From positions 1 through 45,125 of the forward strand of contig JAJOJU010000015.1 of assembly GCA_021208265.1 (NCBI GenBank): DNA of 45,125 nt, given 5' to 3'. Positions 1 to 10,977 of this stretch are shown piece after piece. The notes under the pieces were generated by a model. It was not told the DNA's origin. It searched no databases and saw only the letters and a list, made by a program, of their open reading frames with translations. The stretch is from Alphaproteobacteria bacterium (GTDB lineage Bacteria > Pseudomonadota > Alphaproteobacteria > Micavibrionales > Micavibrionaceae). Position numbers and translations under genes: made by a program. Each line of letters starts with the position of its first letter. Within the stretch, counting starts at the first letter, position 1.

Positions 1-2327
1 GCCATTGAGAATGTCGTTCCCGGTGCCGCCGAACAGCGTTGTCGATCCCGGCATCGCCATACAGCGTGTCGATGCCTATGCCGCCGTACAGCTGATCGGT
101 GCCATCGCCGCCGTGGATTTCATCATCGCCGTCTTCACCGCGCAGGATGTCGTTGCCAAGCCCGCCATACATTTCATCATTGTCATCACCGCCGTTCAGT
201 ACGTCATTGCCGCTGCCGCCGTCCATATAATCGGCACCCGCGCCGCCATTCAGCGTATCGTCATTGGCCTCGCCATACATTTCATCGTCGCCGGCATCGC
301 CGTTCATGAAATCATTACCGTTTTCACCGTGCATGATGTCGTTGCCGATGTCGCCATACATAGTGTCGTTGGCCGTGCCGCCATACATCAGGTCAGCGCC
401 CGCGCCGCCATTCATGAAGTCGGCGCCGCTATTGCCGTACATTTCATCATCGCCTTCATCGCCATACATGGTGTCATCGTTACCGCCGCCATCCATATAG
501 TCTGCTCCGGCTCCAGCGCGCATGATATCATTGCCGGTGCCGCCATAAAGCTCGTCATCTCCTTCATTGCCGAAAAGATTATCGTCCCCGGCATCACCGT
601 TAATGATGTCATTATCAGCACGTCCGTATATTGTATCGTTATCAGCGCCGCCGCTTAAGGTATCGTTGCCGTTTCCGCCATCGATATAATCATCGCCGAC
701 ACCGGCCGAGATCGTGTCATTGCCATCATGGCCTTTCAGATTATCATCGCCCGCAACGCTGATCACGATGGAATCGTCCCCGGCATTGCCTTGGAAGATG
801 ATGTTTATATTAATACCGGAGCCACTGACGGTAATATTGTCATCTCCCGCCATGCCCTTGATGTACATATCAGGCGTATCGGCATGCAGGATGCTGATGG
901 CTAGATCAGAATAGCTGCGGTTATAGGTAACAACATTCCCGCTGATGCCCGAAAGTCCGATCTGTGCCGCCGTGACGGTTTCTACGCCAATCTCATTTTT
1001 GCTGTAATACTCGTAGCCGCCGCTGCCGTTCGAAAACCCGACATGGATGATATCCAGATCGCTGGGCGCCACATCTTCCAGCTCAGCCCGCGTATAGGTC
1101 GTGCCGCCGAAAACATAATTTTCAATCGCAATCAGCGTATCCGTCCAGCCATCGACCAGGTGGTTCAATGTTACCGTTGTGGCATTCACGAAATTAAAGA
1201 AGAAATCCATCAGGCTGTAGCTGGTGTAATTTGCCGTATCCGTACCATCGCCGCCGTTCAGCGTGTCGCTTCCGGTGCTGGCGTACAAGGTATCAGCCCC
1301 GGCATTGCCGAGGAGTATATTATTGGCACTATTGCCGTAAATTTGGTCATTCCCCGACCCGCCGGTCGCGTTCTCGATAATGGTGTTCCAGGCAATGGTG
1401 ATGTTATCGGTCAATCCAACGGAACTGAATTGCCCTTCTTCCAGACGCAATGTCATTGCGCTCGAGATGGCTGAGCCGTCTAGCGTGTCCGTCCCGCCGC
1501 CATCCCAGATGGCATAGGCATCGCCGGAGCGCAGAACATAGGTGTTATTGCCGGAATGGGATGCATGCGTTGTGTTGGCGCCGTACATTTCCTGCAAGGC
1601 GGCAATGTCATAGAGCATGTAGCTTTCGGCAAACGTGTTGCCCCATGTCGACCAGTTATAGGCCATCACGGAATATTGTTCGGTATTTTCAATGGCGTTG
1701 TTGTCATATGCCAGATTGAAAGCCTCGAATGTGTGTTGCAGACCTAATGCATGACCGATTTCATGCCAAAGAACGTAGTAACCGTAGCCGCCTTTGGTCA
1801 TATCCTGTGTGCTGGATGCGTATTGAATATTCGTCCAGACATCCCCAGCCTGTGCATAGCTGCCGGGATAATAGGCCCAAGCTCCGGCATCGGGATCAAG
1901 TTGAGCCTGGCCGAAGACCATATCGGTTTGGTTGATATTTGTTGTTTCAATAAAGCTGATATTCACCAGCTTCCCGATCTCGGTCATGATCTCGCGGGTT
2001 GCCGTTTGCATGGAAGCTGTGAAAGCCTGGAAGTTGGTTGCTTCTTGCGAGCCGATGTAATAGCTGGTAGCTGGATACAAAGTTATAGTAAAGAGTAGTC
2101 TGATTCCACGCTGAACCAGATAATAGATCATCGTGGCGTGAATTTTCTTCGGTTATATTATTGATATATTGCGGCGTATCCACATAAGCAGCATCCTGAG
2201 TGTCTGCGGATTGAAAATTATAGCCGGGGTTGTTCCGTGCCTCTAAACAGGCAGAACAGCCGCAACCCGGCGGCAAATCAGTGTTCATGGATGTGTTAAC
2301 AGTACCCTCTGAGTTTCCCTCACTCAT
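1..2327 (-). CDS. Serralysin-like (M10) RTX metalloprotease, 3' end outside window, frameshifted
   Basis: Secreted zinc endopeptidase of the serralysin type. Positions 1733-1765 (minus strand) encode HEIGHALGLQH, the HExxHxxGxxH zinc site, followed by the Met-turn segment SVMAY and the family-typical DIAALQEMYGAN. From about 1500 to the window edge the protein is mostly GGxGxDxxx nonapeptides (for example GGTGNDILNG), the calcium-binding RTX beta-roll. There is no Sec signal peptide, and the N-terminus has a Cys-rich GCGCSAC stretch, so export is probably by a type I secretion system through the missing C-terminus. ATG at 2327 is preceded by GAGGG at good spacing; an upstream in-frame TTG at 2342 is less likely. 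One extra base near 2070 splits the N-terminal part from the catalytic domain, and another near 40 disrupts the repeats. Both look like sequence errors because the protein reads perfectly across them. Confidence 0.88.
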
Positions 2328-2428
2328 TATCCGATCCCTCAATTATTTTTTTATGTCCCTACTTTCCTTAGGATAAGGAAGAAAATCTTACAGGGGCTTA
2401 ATTTTAGATTGGATTTTAGGGATTTTTT

Positions 2429-3751
2429 TTAGAAGAATTTTGTCAGGCGCAGCATAATCATCAGACGATCGAATTCGCTGAGTTCGTTGTCGCTTTTCCG
2501 GGTTTTATAATCAACCCCGGCACCGGCTTGCCATGAGGGATTCAAGAAATATTGCAGGTTCATGCGTGCCGTATAATCTTCGCGATCAAACGAGTCCTGA
2601 TCTTCAAAATTGAGCGTCATATATTCGAGTTCATTTTGTAGATAAAGGTTATGGTACAGCTCGTAATCCAGACCCAGAGTGTATGTGGAGCGCAGGAAAC
2701 CACGCGCGAAATCGCTATCCTGATCCATCTCGCGTTGGGCATTGAAACGCCATGTGGTTTTCGGGGTCATGCTGTAGGCGATGTCGGCCTCCAGATCAAG
2801 ATTCTGGAGTGTATCCAATTCACTTTCATCAAAATCGCGCCGGATAATACCTGCACCGATATTGGCAAAAATAATGCCTTTATAGGAGGTCTTAAATCCT
2901 GCGAGGATGCTTTGATTAATACTGTTGGATTTCACAACGCTGCCGTCTGAAAGCGTGGTGTTGGCTGTGTCATAGGTTTGTTTATCCTGTGCGATATTCA
3001 GGTAGATGGAATGTTCGGGGCGCTGTGAATTGCGGCCCCTCAGGAACACATATTCCAGCCCCAGAAGACCGCCGGCCGTGGAATAATCCTGTGCGCTGTA
3101 GAGAATAGGGTTTCCGGTTTGTGCAGAAATTCCATCATCGAAGGATTTATCCTTGTAGCGCCCTAAAAGTTTTACAATCAAGCGGTTGAAGGTGTGCGTT
3201 ACGCCCAAATTTGCCGATGTTGTACTTATTGTTGCAGGCTCTTCCGGCGACTGGTTGCGTGTGGGATCAATGCGCGGGCGGGCTTTTTGATCATAGTTTA
3301 GCTCAAAGGGAAAGCTCCAGCGGGTGTTGGCGATGAGTTCTCCTTGTACAAAAGCGTTCATATCTTCCTTGTTTTCAGAACGTTCTGAAGCGAAGCGTTC
3401 GATATTTCCTGAAATGCCTGCGCCCACAGAATGTCCGTCATACAGTTTTTTGAGCACAAGGGAGGGTTTAAATCGCGTGATGAAATCACTGACTGTATCG
3501 TCTTTTGTGGCGTAGATATTGTCGTTATATACGGTCTCAAGTCCCAAACTCGGCAGAAAAGCAATGCCCTTATATATCATGCCCTGAGGGCGCAATTCTG
3601 CGGGCAGGCGGTCAGTGGGGCCCAAACCTTTTACAGAGGCGCTGGTATCTAAAGCATCCCTGTCACTCACACTTTGAGCCCATGCGGAGGGTGCCAGATA
3701 AACGCAAAAAAGCGCCAAAATCAGTGTAAAGGCCAATGTTTTTTTAAGCAT
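2429..3751 (-). CDS. Outer-membrane beta-barrel protein (BBP2-like)
   Basis: A 440-residue protein with a clear Sec signal peptide (MLKKTLAFTLILALFCVYLA, cleavage probably after AWA at about residue 25). The rest is amphipathic beta strands and ends in TKFF, with the C-terminal Phe recognised by the Bam machinery. The opening of the mature part (RLPAELRPQGMIYKGIAFLPSLG, then NDNIYATKDDTVSDFI) resembles the putative beta-barrel porin 2 family, often found beside exopolysaccharide genes. A GT4 glycosyltransferase is divergently encoded next to it, which fits a role in polysaccharide export or surface display. The family assignment is by pattern only; the barrel assignment is firm. Confidence 0.8.
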   Translation of the reverse strand: MLKKTLAFTLILALFCVYLAPSAWAQSVSDRDALDTSASVKGLGPTDRLPAELRPQGMIYKGIAFLPSLGLETVYNDNIYATKDDTVSDFITRFKPSLVLKKLYDGHSVGAGISGNIERFASERSENKEDMNAFVQGELIANTRWSFPFELNYDQKARPRIDPTRNQSPEEPATISTTSANLGVTHTFNRLIVKLLGRYKDKSFDDGISAQTGNPILYSAQDYSTAGGLLGLEYVFLRGRNSQRPEHSIYLNIAQDKQTYDTANTTLSDGSVVKSNSINQSILAGFKTSYKGIIFANIGAGIIRRDFDESELDTLQNLDLEADIAYSMTPKTTWRFNAQREMDQDSDFARGFLRSTYTLGLDYELYHNLYLQNELEYMTLNFEDQDSFDREDYTARMNLQYFLNPSWQAGAGVDYKTRKSDNELSEFDRLMIMLRLTKFF

Positions 3752-3918
3752 TTTTTTGTTTAAATTATGTGGTAAGGCGCCGAAATCAGCAGGATGAAAG
3801 GTGTTTAACCTAAAAAAACTTTATCATAAAATAAATAAGACGGGGACAAATAATTAAAACGCTGATAAAAAAGTAGAGCGCATAAATTTTGCGGGCTCTC
3901 CATATTTTCAGTCAATCC

Positions 3919-5096
3919 ATGAAAATCCTTTATTGTCATGACAACGTCTATTACCGAACGTCCGATGGGCGGGTCTTGTCACAAGGTCAATTTCCTTATG
4001 AATACTGGAAACCATTTCTTGAGGTATTCGGCAATATTACAGTTGCGGCGCGCGGAGAAACTCTCTCACCCACATTTGATTCTTCCAAAATGAATGTCAG
4101 TAGCGGGCCGGGTGTTGAATTTTGCTTGATGCCCAACATGAATTCAATTGCGGGGCTTTTAAAGCACAAAGCAGAAAATGCAAAGCGCATAAAAGAAATG
4201 GTTACCAGTCATAATGCATTAATTATTCGCGCTGTGAGCGAGATCGGTTGGCTGGCTTATAAGGAGGCACAAAAGCAGAATAAGCCTTTTGCGATGGAAA
4301 TGGCGGCTTGCGCGTGGGATAGCACCTGGAATCACGGCAATTTGAAGGGCAAGGTCTACGCACCTTTGCGCATGTGGCATGATCAGGCGATTACCAAGGA
4401 CGCTGATTTTGTTATGTATGTGAGCCGTGAGTTCTTGCCGCGCCGCTACCCCACAAACGGCCAGACGGAGTTTGCCTCGAATGTACGAATTCATGCGCCC
4501 CCGCAGGAGGTTATGGAACAGCGGCTTTCGCGTTTGAAAACTTCTAATTCCGGAGATCGGCCCTTTGTTATCGGGCTTATCGGTACGCTTAATCACAAAA
4601 TAAAAGGGGTGCGCGATGCTTTGGAGGCTCTCGCTTTACTAAAAAAATCGACTAACAGACAGTTTATATTCCGGCATCTGGGGCCGGGTGATCCGGCAGA
4701 GTACAGGGAGCAGGCTCAGAAGCTGAGTTTACAAGATATTGTACATTTTGACGGCATGGTGCCCAGTGGCGATGCTGTTCTCAGGTGGTTGGACGGGGTC
4801 GATCTTTATATCCAGCCCTCTTATCAGGAGGGTGTGCCGCGTGCAGCATTGAGGCGATGAGCCGTGGATGCCCGTTTATCGGCTCCACAGCGGGCGGGAT
4901 TTCCGAGCTTGTTCCCCACGAATGGCAGCACAGGCCCGGCGATTTTAAAACGCTGGCTGGCCTCATGAAAACAATGATTGAGGATTTTTCCGTTCAATTT
5001 GAGATGGCCAATCGTAATTTTGCGTTGGCGAAGACCTACACCAGTGATGTTCTAATGCTCAGACTTCCTTCCGCATATTCATTCTACCGTTTATAG
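3919..5096 (+). CDS. GT4-family glycosyltransferase, frameshifted
   Basis: Probable sugar transferase acting on an exopolysaccharide or glycolipid. The C-terminal half carries the GT-B donor-site pattern: PFVIGLIGTLNHKIKGVRDALEA, then DLYIQPSYQEGVPRA. After the frame change follows IEAMSRGCPFIGSTAGGISELV. The E-x7-E motif of GT4 enzymes (EGVPRA-x-IE) is only restored if one C is added near 4848, where GCCAGC appears to have become GCAGC. I therefore treat 3919-5096 as one gene of about 390 residues. ATG 3919 (MKILYCHDN) starts at the usual first beta strand; a TTG at 3889 is a poorer choice. The N-terminal acceptor domain is not recognisable, so the substrate is unknown. It is divergent from the beta-barrel gene, and a ZntB-type transporter follows within 25 bp. 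Confidence 0.75.
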
Positions 5097-5119
5097 AATA
5101 ATTGCGCCATAATCTTCGA

Positions 5120-6094
5120 ATGAGTGATGACTACATGATATGCGCCTATGCGCTGGATGGTACGGGTAAGGGGCAGCCTCTTGCCGGGGCGGCCGTGTCC
5201 GATATGATCCGCGATCCCAGCCCCGCCTGGGTTCATTTAAATGCCGCGCATCCCAGTACGCGGGAATGGCTGGAGCGGGAAGTTCCATACCTGGATCAGA
5301 TTATTCTGGAAGCCTTACTGGCAGAGGAAACACGCCCCCGTATTGCGGAGCATGACGATGGTATTTTAATGATCCTGCGAGGGGTTAACTTAAGTGAGAA
5401 TGCTGAACCGGAGGATATGGTTTCGGTTCGGATGTGGATTGATGAACACCGGATTATCACCACCATTCGCCGCCGTGTGCGCGCGGTGGAAGATATCCGT
5501 GAGCGTCTGGAAGCAGGGAATGGCCCCACGAATGCTGCTGATTTTCTGGTAGAGCTTGCTACGCGTTTGATTGAGCGAATGGAGCCGGTATTGACTGAGC
5601 TTGATGAGCGTACGGATACGCTGGAGGAACGGATTTTGAATGATCCTGACACCAGCGAGCGTCAGGAAATTAATGATATCCGGAAAATGGCGATTGTCAT
5701 ACGCCGCCATCTGGCCCCGCAGAAAGATGCGATGATGGCTTTACGCAACTGCGAGGTTAAGTGGCTGGAAAAAAATCATAAGAGAAAACTTCAGGAGGGG
5801 CTGGATAGGTTGACCCGCTATATCGAAGATCTGGATGCTATCCGTGACCGCGGTCAGATTATAAAGGACGAACTTGCGAGTGTGCTGGCTGACCGGATGA
5901 ACAAAAATTTATATGTTCTCTCCCTGATTGCAGCTCTTTTTCTGCCGCTGGGTTTTTTAACGGGACTTTTAGGCATCAATGTGGGGGGTATGCCGGGATC
6001 AGCTGATGACGGTGCTTTCTGGATTGTCTGCGGTATTTGTGCTATCTGCCTGATACTGGAATATCTTATTTTTAGACTTTTACGTTGGATATAA
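5120..6094 (+). CDS. zntB: ZntB-like CorA-family metal transporter
   Basis: A CorA-superfamily divalent cation transporter of 324 residues. It has a large cytoplasmic N-terminal domain (HLNAAHPSTREWLERE, then ILMILRGVNL), a long helical stalk (residues about 140-255), and two C-terminal membrane helices around residues 265-285 and 298-320. The segment between them reads GINVGGMPG, the ZntB version of the CorA GxN selectivity motif. ZntB proteins move zinc across the inner membrane, with proton coupling described for the E. coli protein. Family membership is clear; the exact metal is inferred. ATG 5120 (MSDDYMIC) is preferred over the in-frame TTG at 5102. Confidence 0.88.
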   Translation: MSDDYMICAYALDGTGKGQPLAGAAVSDMIRDPSPAWVHLNAAHPSTREWLEREVPYLDQIILEALLAEETRPRIAEHDDGILMILRGVNLSENAEPEDMVSVRMWIDEHRIITTIRRRVRAVEDIRERLEAGNGPTNAADFLVELATRLIERMEPVLTELDERTDTLEERILNDPDTSERQEINDIRKMAIVIRRHLAPQKDAMMALRNCEVKWLEKNHKRKLQEGLDRLTRYIEDLDAIRDRGQIIKDELASVLADRMNKNLYVLSLIAALFLPLGFLTGLLGINVGGMPGSADDGAFWIVCGICAICLILEYLIFRLLRWI

Positions 6095-6172
6095 ATACGG
6101 GGATTGTCTCCTCTTATAGAGCAACTAAAACTATGTTAGTGTGAACCCTTCAAGGGGTGAGGTCTTATACCA

Positions 6173-8057
6173 ATGTACGAAGATTTTCTGGCGATTTTTA
6201 CCTGTGTTGTTCTGATCGCAGTGTTTGTGGCTTTTACGCGCGAAAAAATGGCGCCCTATGTTGTAGCCCTGACCGGGATGACAACCCTGCTTGTCGCCGG
6301 GGCGCTCAGCACAGATGATGTTTTAGGTGTTTTTTCGAACAGCGCGCCGATTACCATTGCCTGTATGTTTGTAATCAGTGCTGCGCTGGACCGTGCCGGT
6401 ATTGTCGATGCGTTGGGTCAGGTCTTACTGAAAATATCCAATAAAAGTGAGATTCTAAGCGTTATTGCCATGGCATTTATTGTCATTGTATTTTCGGCTT
6501 TCATGAATAATACGCCGTTGGTTATTATTTTGACGCCGGTTGTGATCAGGCTGGCGGAACAGCTAAAGCGTTATCCTTCAAAATACCTGATCCCGCTGTC
6601 TTACGCGTCCATATTGGGTGGGACATGTACGCTGATCGGGACATCCACAAATATCCTGGTAGATGGTGTAGCACAAAAATACGGGCAGGCTCCGTTTAGC
6701 ATGTTTGAGATCAGCGGCGCCGGATTAGCCTACGCTGTTACCGGCGTCATATTTATGGGGCTCTTTGGGCGTAAGCTTTTGCCGGAGCGTCTGCCGCCGA
6801 AAGATACGATTGAGGATCCGGCCCAGCGCAAACGTTTCGTGGCAGAGGCGATTATCCCCTGGGATTCCCCCCTGATAGGTAAGACATTAAATGAAGTTAA
6901 ATTTACCGAAGCCGAAGAATACGAAATCATCGATCTGATCCGTCAGGAACGCGGTAGCCGCCTTGATGTTGCCGGGGCATTTTCGGCTCTGATCTCGTCC
7001 CTGCAGGGCAAGCAGCTGGAAGCTGAGGTTGATAAACCCCGCAAAGTTTCTCCCTTGCGCGATATTCCATTGCAGGGCGGGGACCGTTTGGTGTTCAAGC
7101 TGGAACACGATGAGCTTGTTGAAATGAAACAGCATATCGGTGTGGAATTTGATCCGGAGCGCGCACACTTTTCCGAAGCCCTGCCGGTACGGACTGTTGT
7201 TATGACCGAAGGTTATGTTCCTGCGGGTTCGGATATGATCGGGCGCCGTATCCGTGATCTAAGGCTGCGCCGCCGTTATAACTGTTTTGTGATGGGGCTT
7301 AACCGCAAGGACCAGAATGTAGCGGGGGATCTGGGTAATGTTGTGATCCGCGAGTCTGACACGCTTATTTTGGAAGGGCCGGAGGAAGAATTAACGCGCC
7401 TGTTTGAAAACGAGCAGATATTAAGCGCCTCCCAATTACGTTTGCGCCCACTGGATAAAAAAGCATGCGACGGTGGCGGTCGCCGTGATGATGGCTGTGG
7501 TGATCCTGAGCAGCTTTAATATTATGCCGATTGCAGGCTTGGCATTTGTGGGGGCGATGGTGGTGACGTTAACGGGCTGTGTCGGCTTTGAGCGGGCCTA
7601 TAAGGCGATCGACTGGCAGATATTGTTGCTTATTTTCGGGATGCTCGGCATCGGTCAGGCGCTGGAAAATAGCGGCGCCATGGAAGCTTTGGTCGGCGGT
7701 GTGTCCACTCATATCGCATGGTTGGGGCCGTTTGCCGTGTTTGCGATCTTGTATTTTATATCCATGGTAATGACGGAATTTGTGACCAATAACGCGGTAG
7801 CCATTATTATGACGCCGATTGCCATTGGTCTGTCGACATCACTGGGGGTTGATCCGCGTCCCTTTATTGTAGCGGTGATGTTTGCGGCGTCTGCCAGCTT
7901 TGCAACGCCGATCGGGTATCAGACGAATACGTTTGTTTATGCCGCCGGGGGCTACAAATTTAAGGACTTTTTCCGGGTTGGAATTCCCATGAACCTGCTA
8001 ATGTGGTGCGTGGCCATGGTCGTTATACCCTATTTCTGGCCGTTTAATCCCCAATAA
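6173..8057 (+). CDS. SLC13-family permease with TrkA-C domains, frameshifted
   Basis: An inner-membrane anion/sodium-symporter-type transporter of about 627 residues. The N-terminal membrane block includes the hairpin motif FSAFMNNTPLVIILTPVV and TCTLIGTSTNILVDG. A cytoplasmic insert of about 200 residues follows with two TrkA-C-like modules (SPLIGKTLNEVKF...GDRLVFK and SDMIGRRIRDLRL...DTLILEG). The second membrane block has the paired hairpin EFVTNNAVAIIMTPIA and FATPIGYQTNTFVYAAGGYKF. One extra A in the run at 7455-7461 shifts the frame; reading five A gives DKKHATVAVAVMMAVV. Members with this layout carry sulfate, dicarboxylates or other anions; the substrate cannot be told here. It follows zntB by about 80 bp. 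Confidence 0.85.
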
Positions 8058-8172
8058 CCGCCGATTTTCAAATTTTTACCGCTTTGCAGAAAAATTATCT
8101 TGATTCATTATGAATAAGATAGGTAAGTTTTTTAATATAAATAAAAACTAAAGTAACAGGGAATGAAATAAA

Positions 8173-10962
8173 ATGACCAACTGGGATGACACCCCTGCTG
8201 ATCAAAGCAGGTTTATTTTCTACGGCACGCACCAGATTGCTTTTCCGGGACACACATATCATGAAACACTGATTGGCGTGGATCCTAATCACCCCATGCT
8301 GTCTATCCTTAAGAAAGCTAAGGATCAGGGTGATTTTGTTGTGTTGTCAGGTATTCCCAAAGAAAAAGGCCCCTTGCCTCCGCCTAAATCCGAAGCGGAA
8401 AAAAAGCACCGGGAATCTCAGGAAAACATCCGCCTGCAAGAAACATGGGCACATAGCGCCAGATATAACACGGGCGTTTTGGCCAGAGTATCAGGGTTTG
8501 TGCCGTTATCCGGCAATTCCTATAAGCTGGAATTCGAGCCGATCGACCGTGTTTATTTCCAGCAAATTTATGATCGGGGCGAATGGTATGAGGCCGATAT
8601 TTTTCCGCGCGTGATGCGGGCGGAGACAGAGTTGCCTGCGGAAACAGAGGCTCTGATGGGGCGCTTGCGCAAGCAAGCCGTTGACCTTGCTAAAATTGTT
8701 AACTTCAACCAGTTCGCATACAAGATGGAACTTGAGGAAGACGTCAAAAGCTTTAGGGACAACGGGGAGGAGCCTGATCCTGAACTGTTGAAGGAGCTGG
8801 CCGCTGTCAAGAAGACATCTGCCATAAAGATGATCGGGGAAATTGAAAGAATTAAAGACCCTGAAGAGTTAATTGAATTTCTGATTGGGTCCATGCATGC
8901 AAAGGATAAGGAACGCAATATCATCTGGGCGCCACCCGAGCACCGTCAGGAATTGCTGGAAAAGGATAACATCCATGACCGTCTGCTGAAGCTTATGGAT
9001 ATGGTAACTTTCACCATACAAATGCGCACAACGGCTGATAATGATATCGGGAATGATATTGAGCGTTACCGTAATATGGCAGCCAAGAAAGCCCGCGTAT
9101 CGCAAGAACTGGGTGAACTTCTTCAGGTCATTCAGGAAAACAACTATCACGATGTTCTGGAAGCGCATATGGAGCGTATGCCCAAGGGCAAGGGCAAAGG
9201 AGAAGATTCCAATCTTGATCCGGCGCTTGCCAAGCTGAAAGCGAAATTGGAAGCAAAAGATCTGTCGCCCGAAATGCGCGAAGCTGTTGACGATGCTTTC
9301 AAGACAATCGCCAAAAACCCATATTCACCGGAGACACCGAAGCTTGAGGAATATCTGAAGCGCATCAGCCGCATTCCGTTCGGTGAGAAGGATATGAGCC
9401 CGATTATAAATGATCTGGCTGCCGCCAAGAAAAGTCTGGATGACCACCATTACGGTCAGTATGAAGCCAAGGAAGCCATTTTGGATTCACTGGCAGCCCA
9501 GATTAAAAGCGGCGTGGCAAACGGCAAGATTATCTGTCTTGTGGGTGCGCCCGGTGTTGGTAAAACTGGTTTGTATGAGGCAATTGCTGAGGCTTCCGGC
9601 CGGAAATTCATTAAGCTTGCCTTGGGCGGGGTTAAGGATGAAAGCCTGCTGCGTGGTCACAGCCGGACTTACGTTGATTCCAAACCGGGTTTCATTATTG
9701 AATCCATGATGAAATGCGGCACAAGCAATCCGCTCATGTGTTTGGATGAAATTGACAAATGTGATCCTGACAAGATTGTACCTGTGATGCTGGAGATTCT
9801 GGACCCTGAACAGAATAAGGAATTCCGCGATCATTATCTGGGGCAACCTTATGACCTTTCAAAGGTTATGTTTGTGGCGTCCGCCAATGACCTTAGTCAG
9901 GTGCATCCAGCGCTGCTGAGCCGTATGGAAATTATTCAGGTGCCAAGCTATCTGCCGCAGGAAAAGCTTATCATTGGCAAAAACTATATGCTGCCAAAAG
10001 CCGCCAAAGAGGCCGGTGTGCATGTTGAAATTTCCGATGAGGCGATGGCAGAGCTTATCAGCCACACGCAGGAAGCCGGTGTTAGAAAGCTGAAGCAAAA
10101 GCTGGATAGATTCTGCGCCAAGGTAGCGCGGGCTATCCTGGATAAAGATGTTCCGGATACAACGGCAGAAGCGCCTTTTAAAGCACATAATGCCGCTGAT
10201 ATTGAGAAATATCTTGGTAAGCCTACATCCGAGCCGGATAAATGCCATGACGAACCGCAGGTGGGTGATGTGACCGGTTTGGCTTGGACAAGCTCAGGCG
10301 GGGTGCTGATGCGTACCCAGGCAACAATGTGGGAAGAGGAAGGTGCTGGTGGTTTCAGGCTGACGGCGAATGGAAATATCATGAATGTGATGAAGGAATC
10401 CGTTCAGGCTGTTGATATATTCCTGCGCGGGCATGCGGAAAAACTGGGTATTGATCCTAAAGTCATGAGAAACCAGCACCTCCACCTTTTCTTTACGGAA
10501 GTGGGGATTCCCAAGGATGGGCCCTCCGCCGGGGTGACTATGGCTATCGCCGGGATTTCTGTTCTGACTAATACCAAAGTACGCCATGATATTGCCATGA
10601 CGGGCGAAATTGATATCCGTGGGAATGTAACATCCGTGGGGGGAATTCGTGAGAAGGTGATGGCTGCCGTTGATGCCGGCTGTACAAAGGTTCTTCTGCC
10701 ATGGCCCAATCGTCATGATGTCGAAAAATTTCCGCAGGATCTAAAAGACTATCTGGCCCAGAAGGGCGTAAGCATTGTACCGGTCAAGACCGTGTTCGAA
10801 GCTATGGAGCATGCTTTGGTAAAAACGCCGGGGCTTGATAAGGTTCTGACGCCGGAGAAAATACCTCTGGGCTTTATCCCGGCTAATATTAACAAGCCGG
10901 ATGTTAACGAGGGCAGTGAGCAACACGCCGCCCCCGCGATGCAGCCGGGCGGGCCTGGTTGA
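8173..10962 (+). CDS. Lon-like ATP-dependent protease (LonA type, enlarged)
   Basis: Cytoplasmic AAA+ serine protease that unfolds and degrades proteins. Walker A GAPGVGKT lies near residues 458-465 and Walker B MCLDEID near 522-528. The proteolytic domain has Ser785 in KDGPSAGVT and Lys828 in GGIREKV, with the same 43-residue spacing as Ser679/Lys722 of E. coli Lon. At 929 residues it is about 145 longer than E. coli Lon. The N-terminal substrate-binding region is divergent (FYGTHQIAFPGHTYHETLIG is the recognisable LON-domain start), and there is a charged segment around residues 335-360. The core motifs are also variant: HDIAMTGEIDIRG instead of the usual KDVAMTGEITLRG. It may be a second, specialised Lon rather than the housekeeping copy. 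A short anti-sigma-like gene converges on its 3' end. Confidence 0.87.
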   Translation: MTNWDDTPADQSRFIFYGTHQIAFPGHTYHETLIGVDPNHPMLSILKKAKDQGDFVVLSGIPKEKGPLPPPKSEAEKKHRESQENIRLQETWAHSARYNTGVLARVSGFVPLSGNSYKLEFEPIDRVYFQQIYDRGEWYEADIFPRVMRAETELPAETEALMGRLRKQAVDLAKIVNFNQFAYKMELEEDVKSFRDNGEEPDPELLKELAAVKKTSAIKMIGEIERIKDPEELIEFLIGSMHAKDKERNIIWAPPEHRQELLEKDNIHDRLLKLMDMVTFTIQMRTTADNDIGNDIERYRNMAAKKARVSQELGELLQVIQENNYHDVLEAHMERMPKGKGKGEDSNLDPALAKLKAKLEAKDLSPEMREAVDDAFKTIAKNPYSPETPKLEEYLKRISRIPFGEKDMSPIINDLAAAKKSLDDHHYGQYEAKEAILDSLAAQIKSGVANGKIICLVGAPGVGKTGLYEAIAEASGRKFIKLALGGVKDESLLRGHSRTYVDSKPGFIIESMMKCGTSNPLMCLDEIDKCDPDKIVPVMLEILDPEQNKEFRDHYLGQPYDLSKVMFVASANDLSQVHPALLSRMEIIQVPSYLPQEKLIIGKNYMLPKAAKEAGVHVEISDEAMAELISHTQEAGVRKLKQKLDRFCAKVARAILDKDVPDTTAEAPFKAHNAADIEKYLGKPTSEPDKCHDEPQVGDVTGLAWTSSGGVLMRTQATMWEEEGAGGFRLTANGNIMNVMKESVQAVDIFLRGHAEKLGIDPKVMRNQHLHLFFTEVGIPKDGPSAGVTMAIAGISVLTNTKVRHDIAMTGEIDIRGNVTSVGGIREKVMAAVDAGCTKVLLPWPNRHDVEKFPQDLKDYLAQKGVSIVPVKTVFEAMEHALVKTPGLDKVLTPEKIPLGFIPANINKPDVNEGSEQHAAPAMQPGGPG

Positions 10963-10977
10963 TAGGCTGAGCGGTTC

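Noticed and set aside
5-658. Long open frame on the plus strand opposite the RTX repeats
   Set aside because: It is the periodic complement of the glycine/aspartate repeats (Ala/Ile/Val-rich, 27-nt periodicity), has no ribosome site, and the minus strand reads a clear RTX protein.
1-1400. Apparent tandem DNA repeats that could suggest a CRISPR or satellite array
   Set aside because: The 27-nt period is that of nonapeptide GGxGxDxxx codons; there are no conserved spacers or palindromic repeats.
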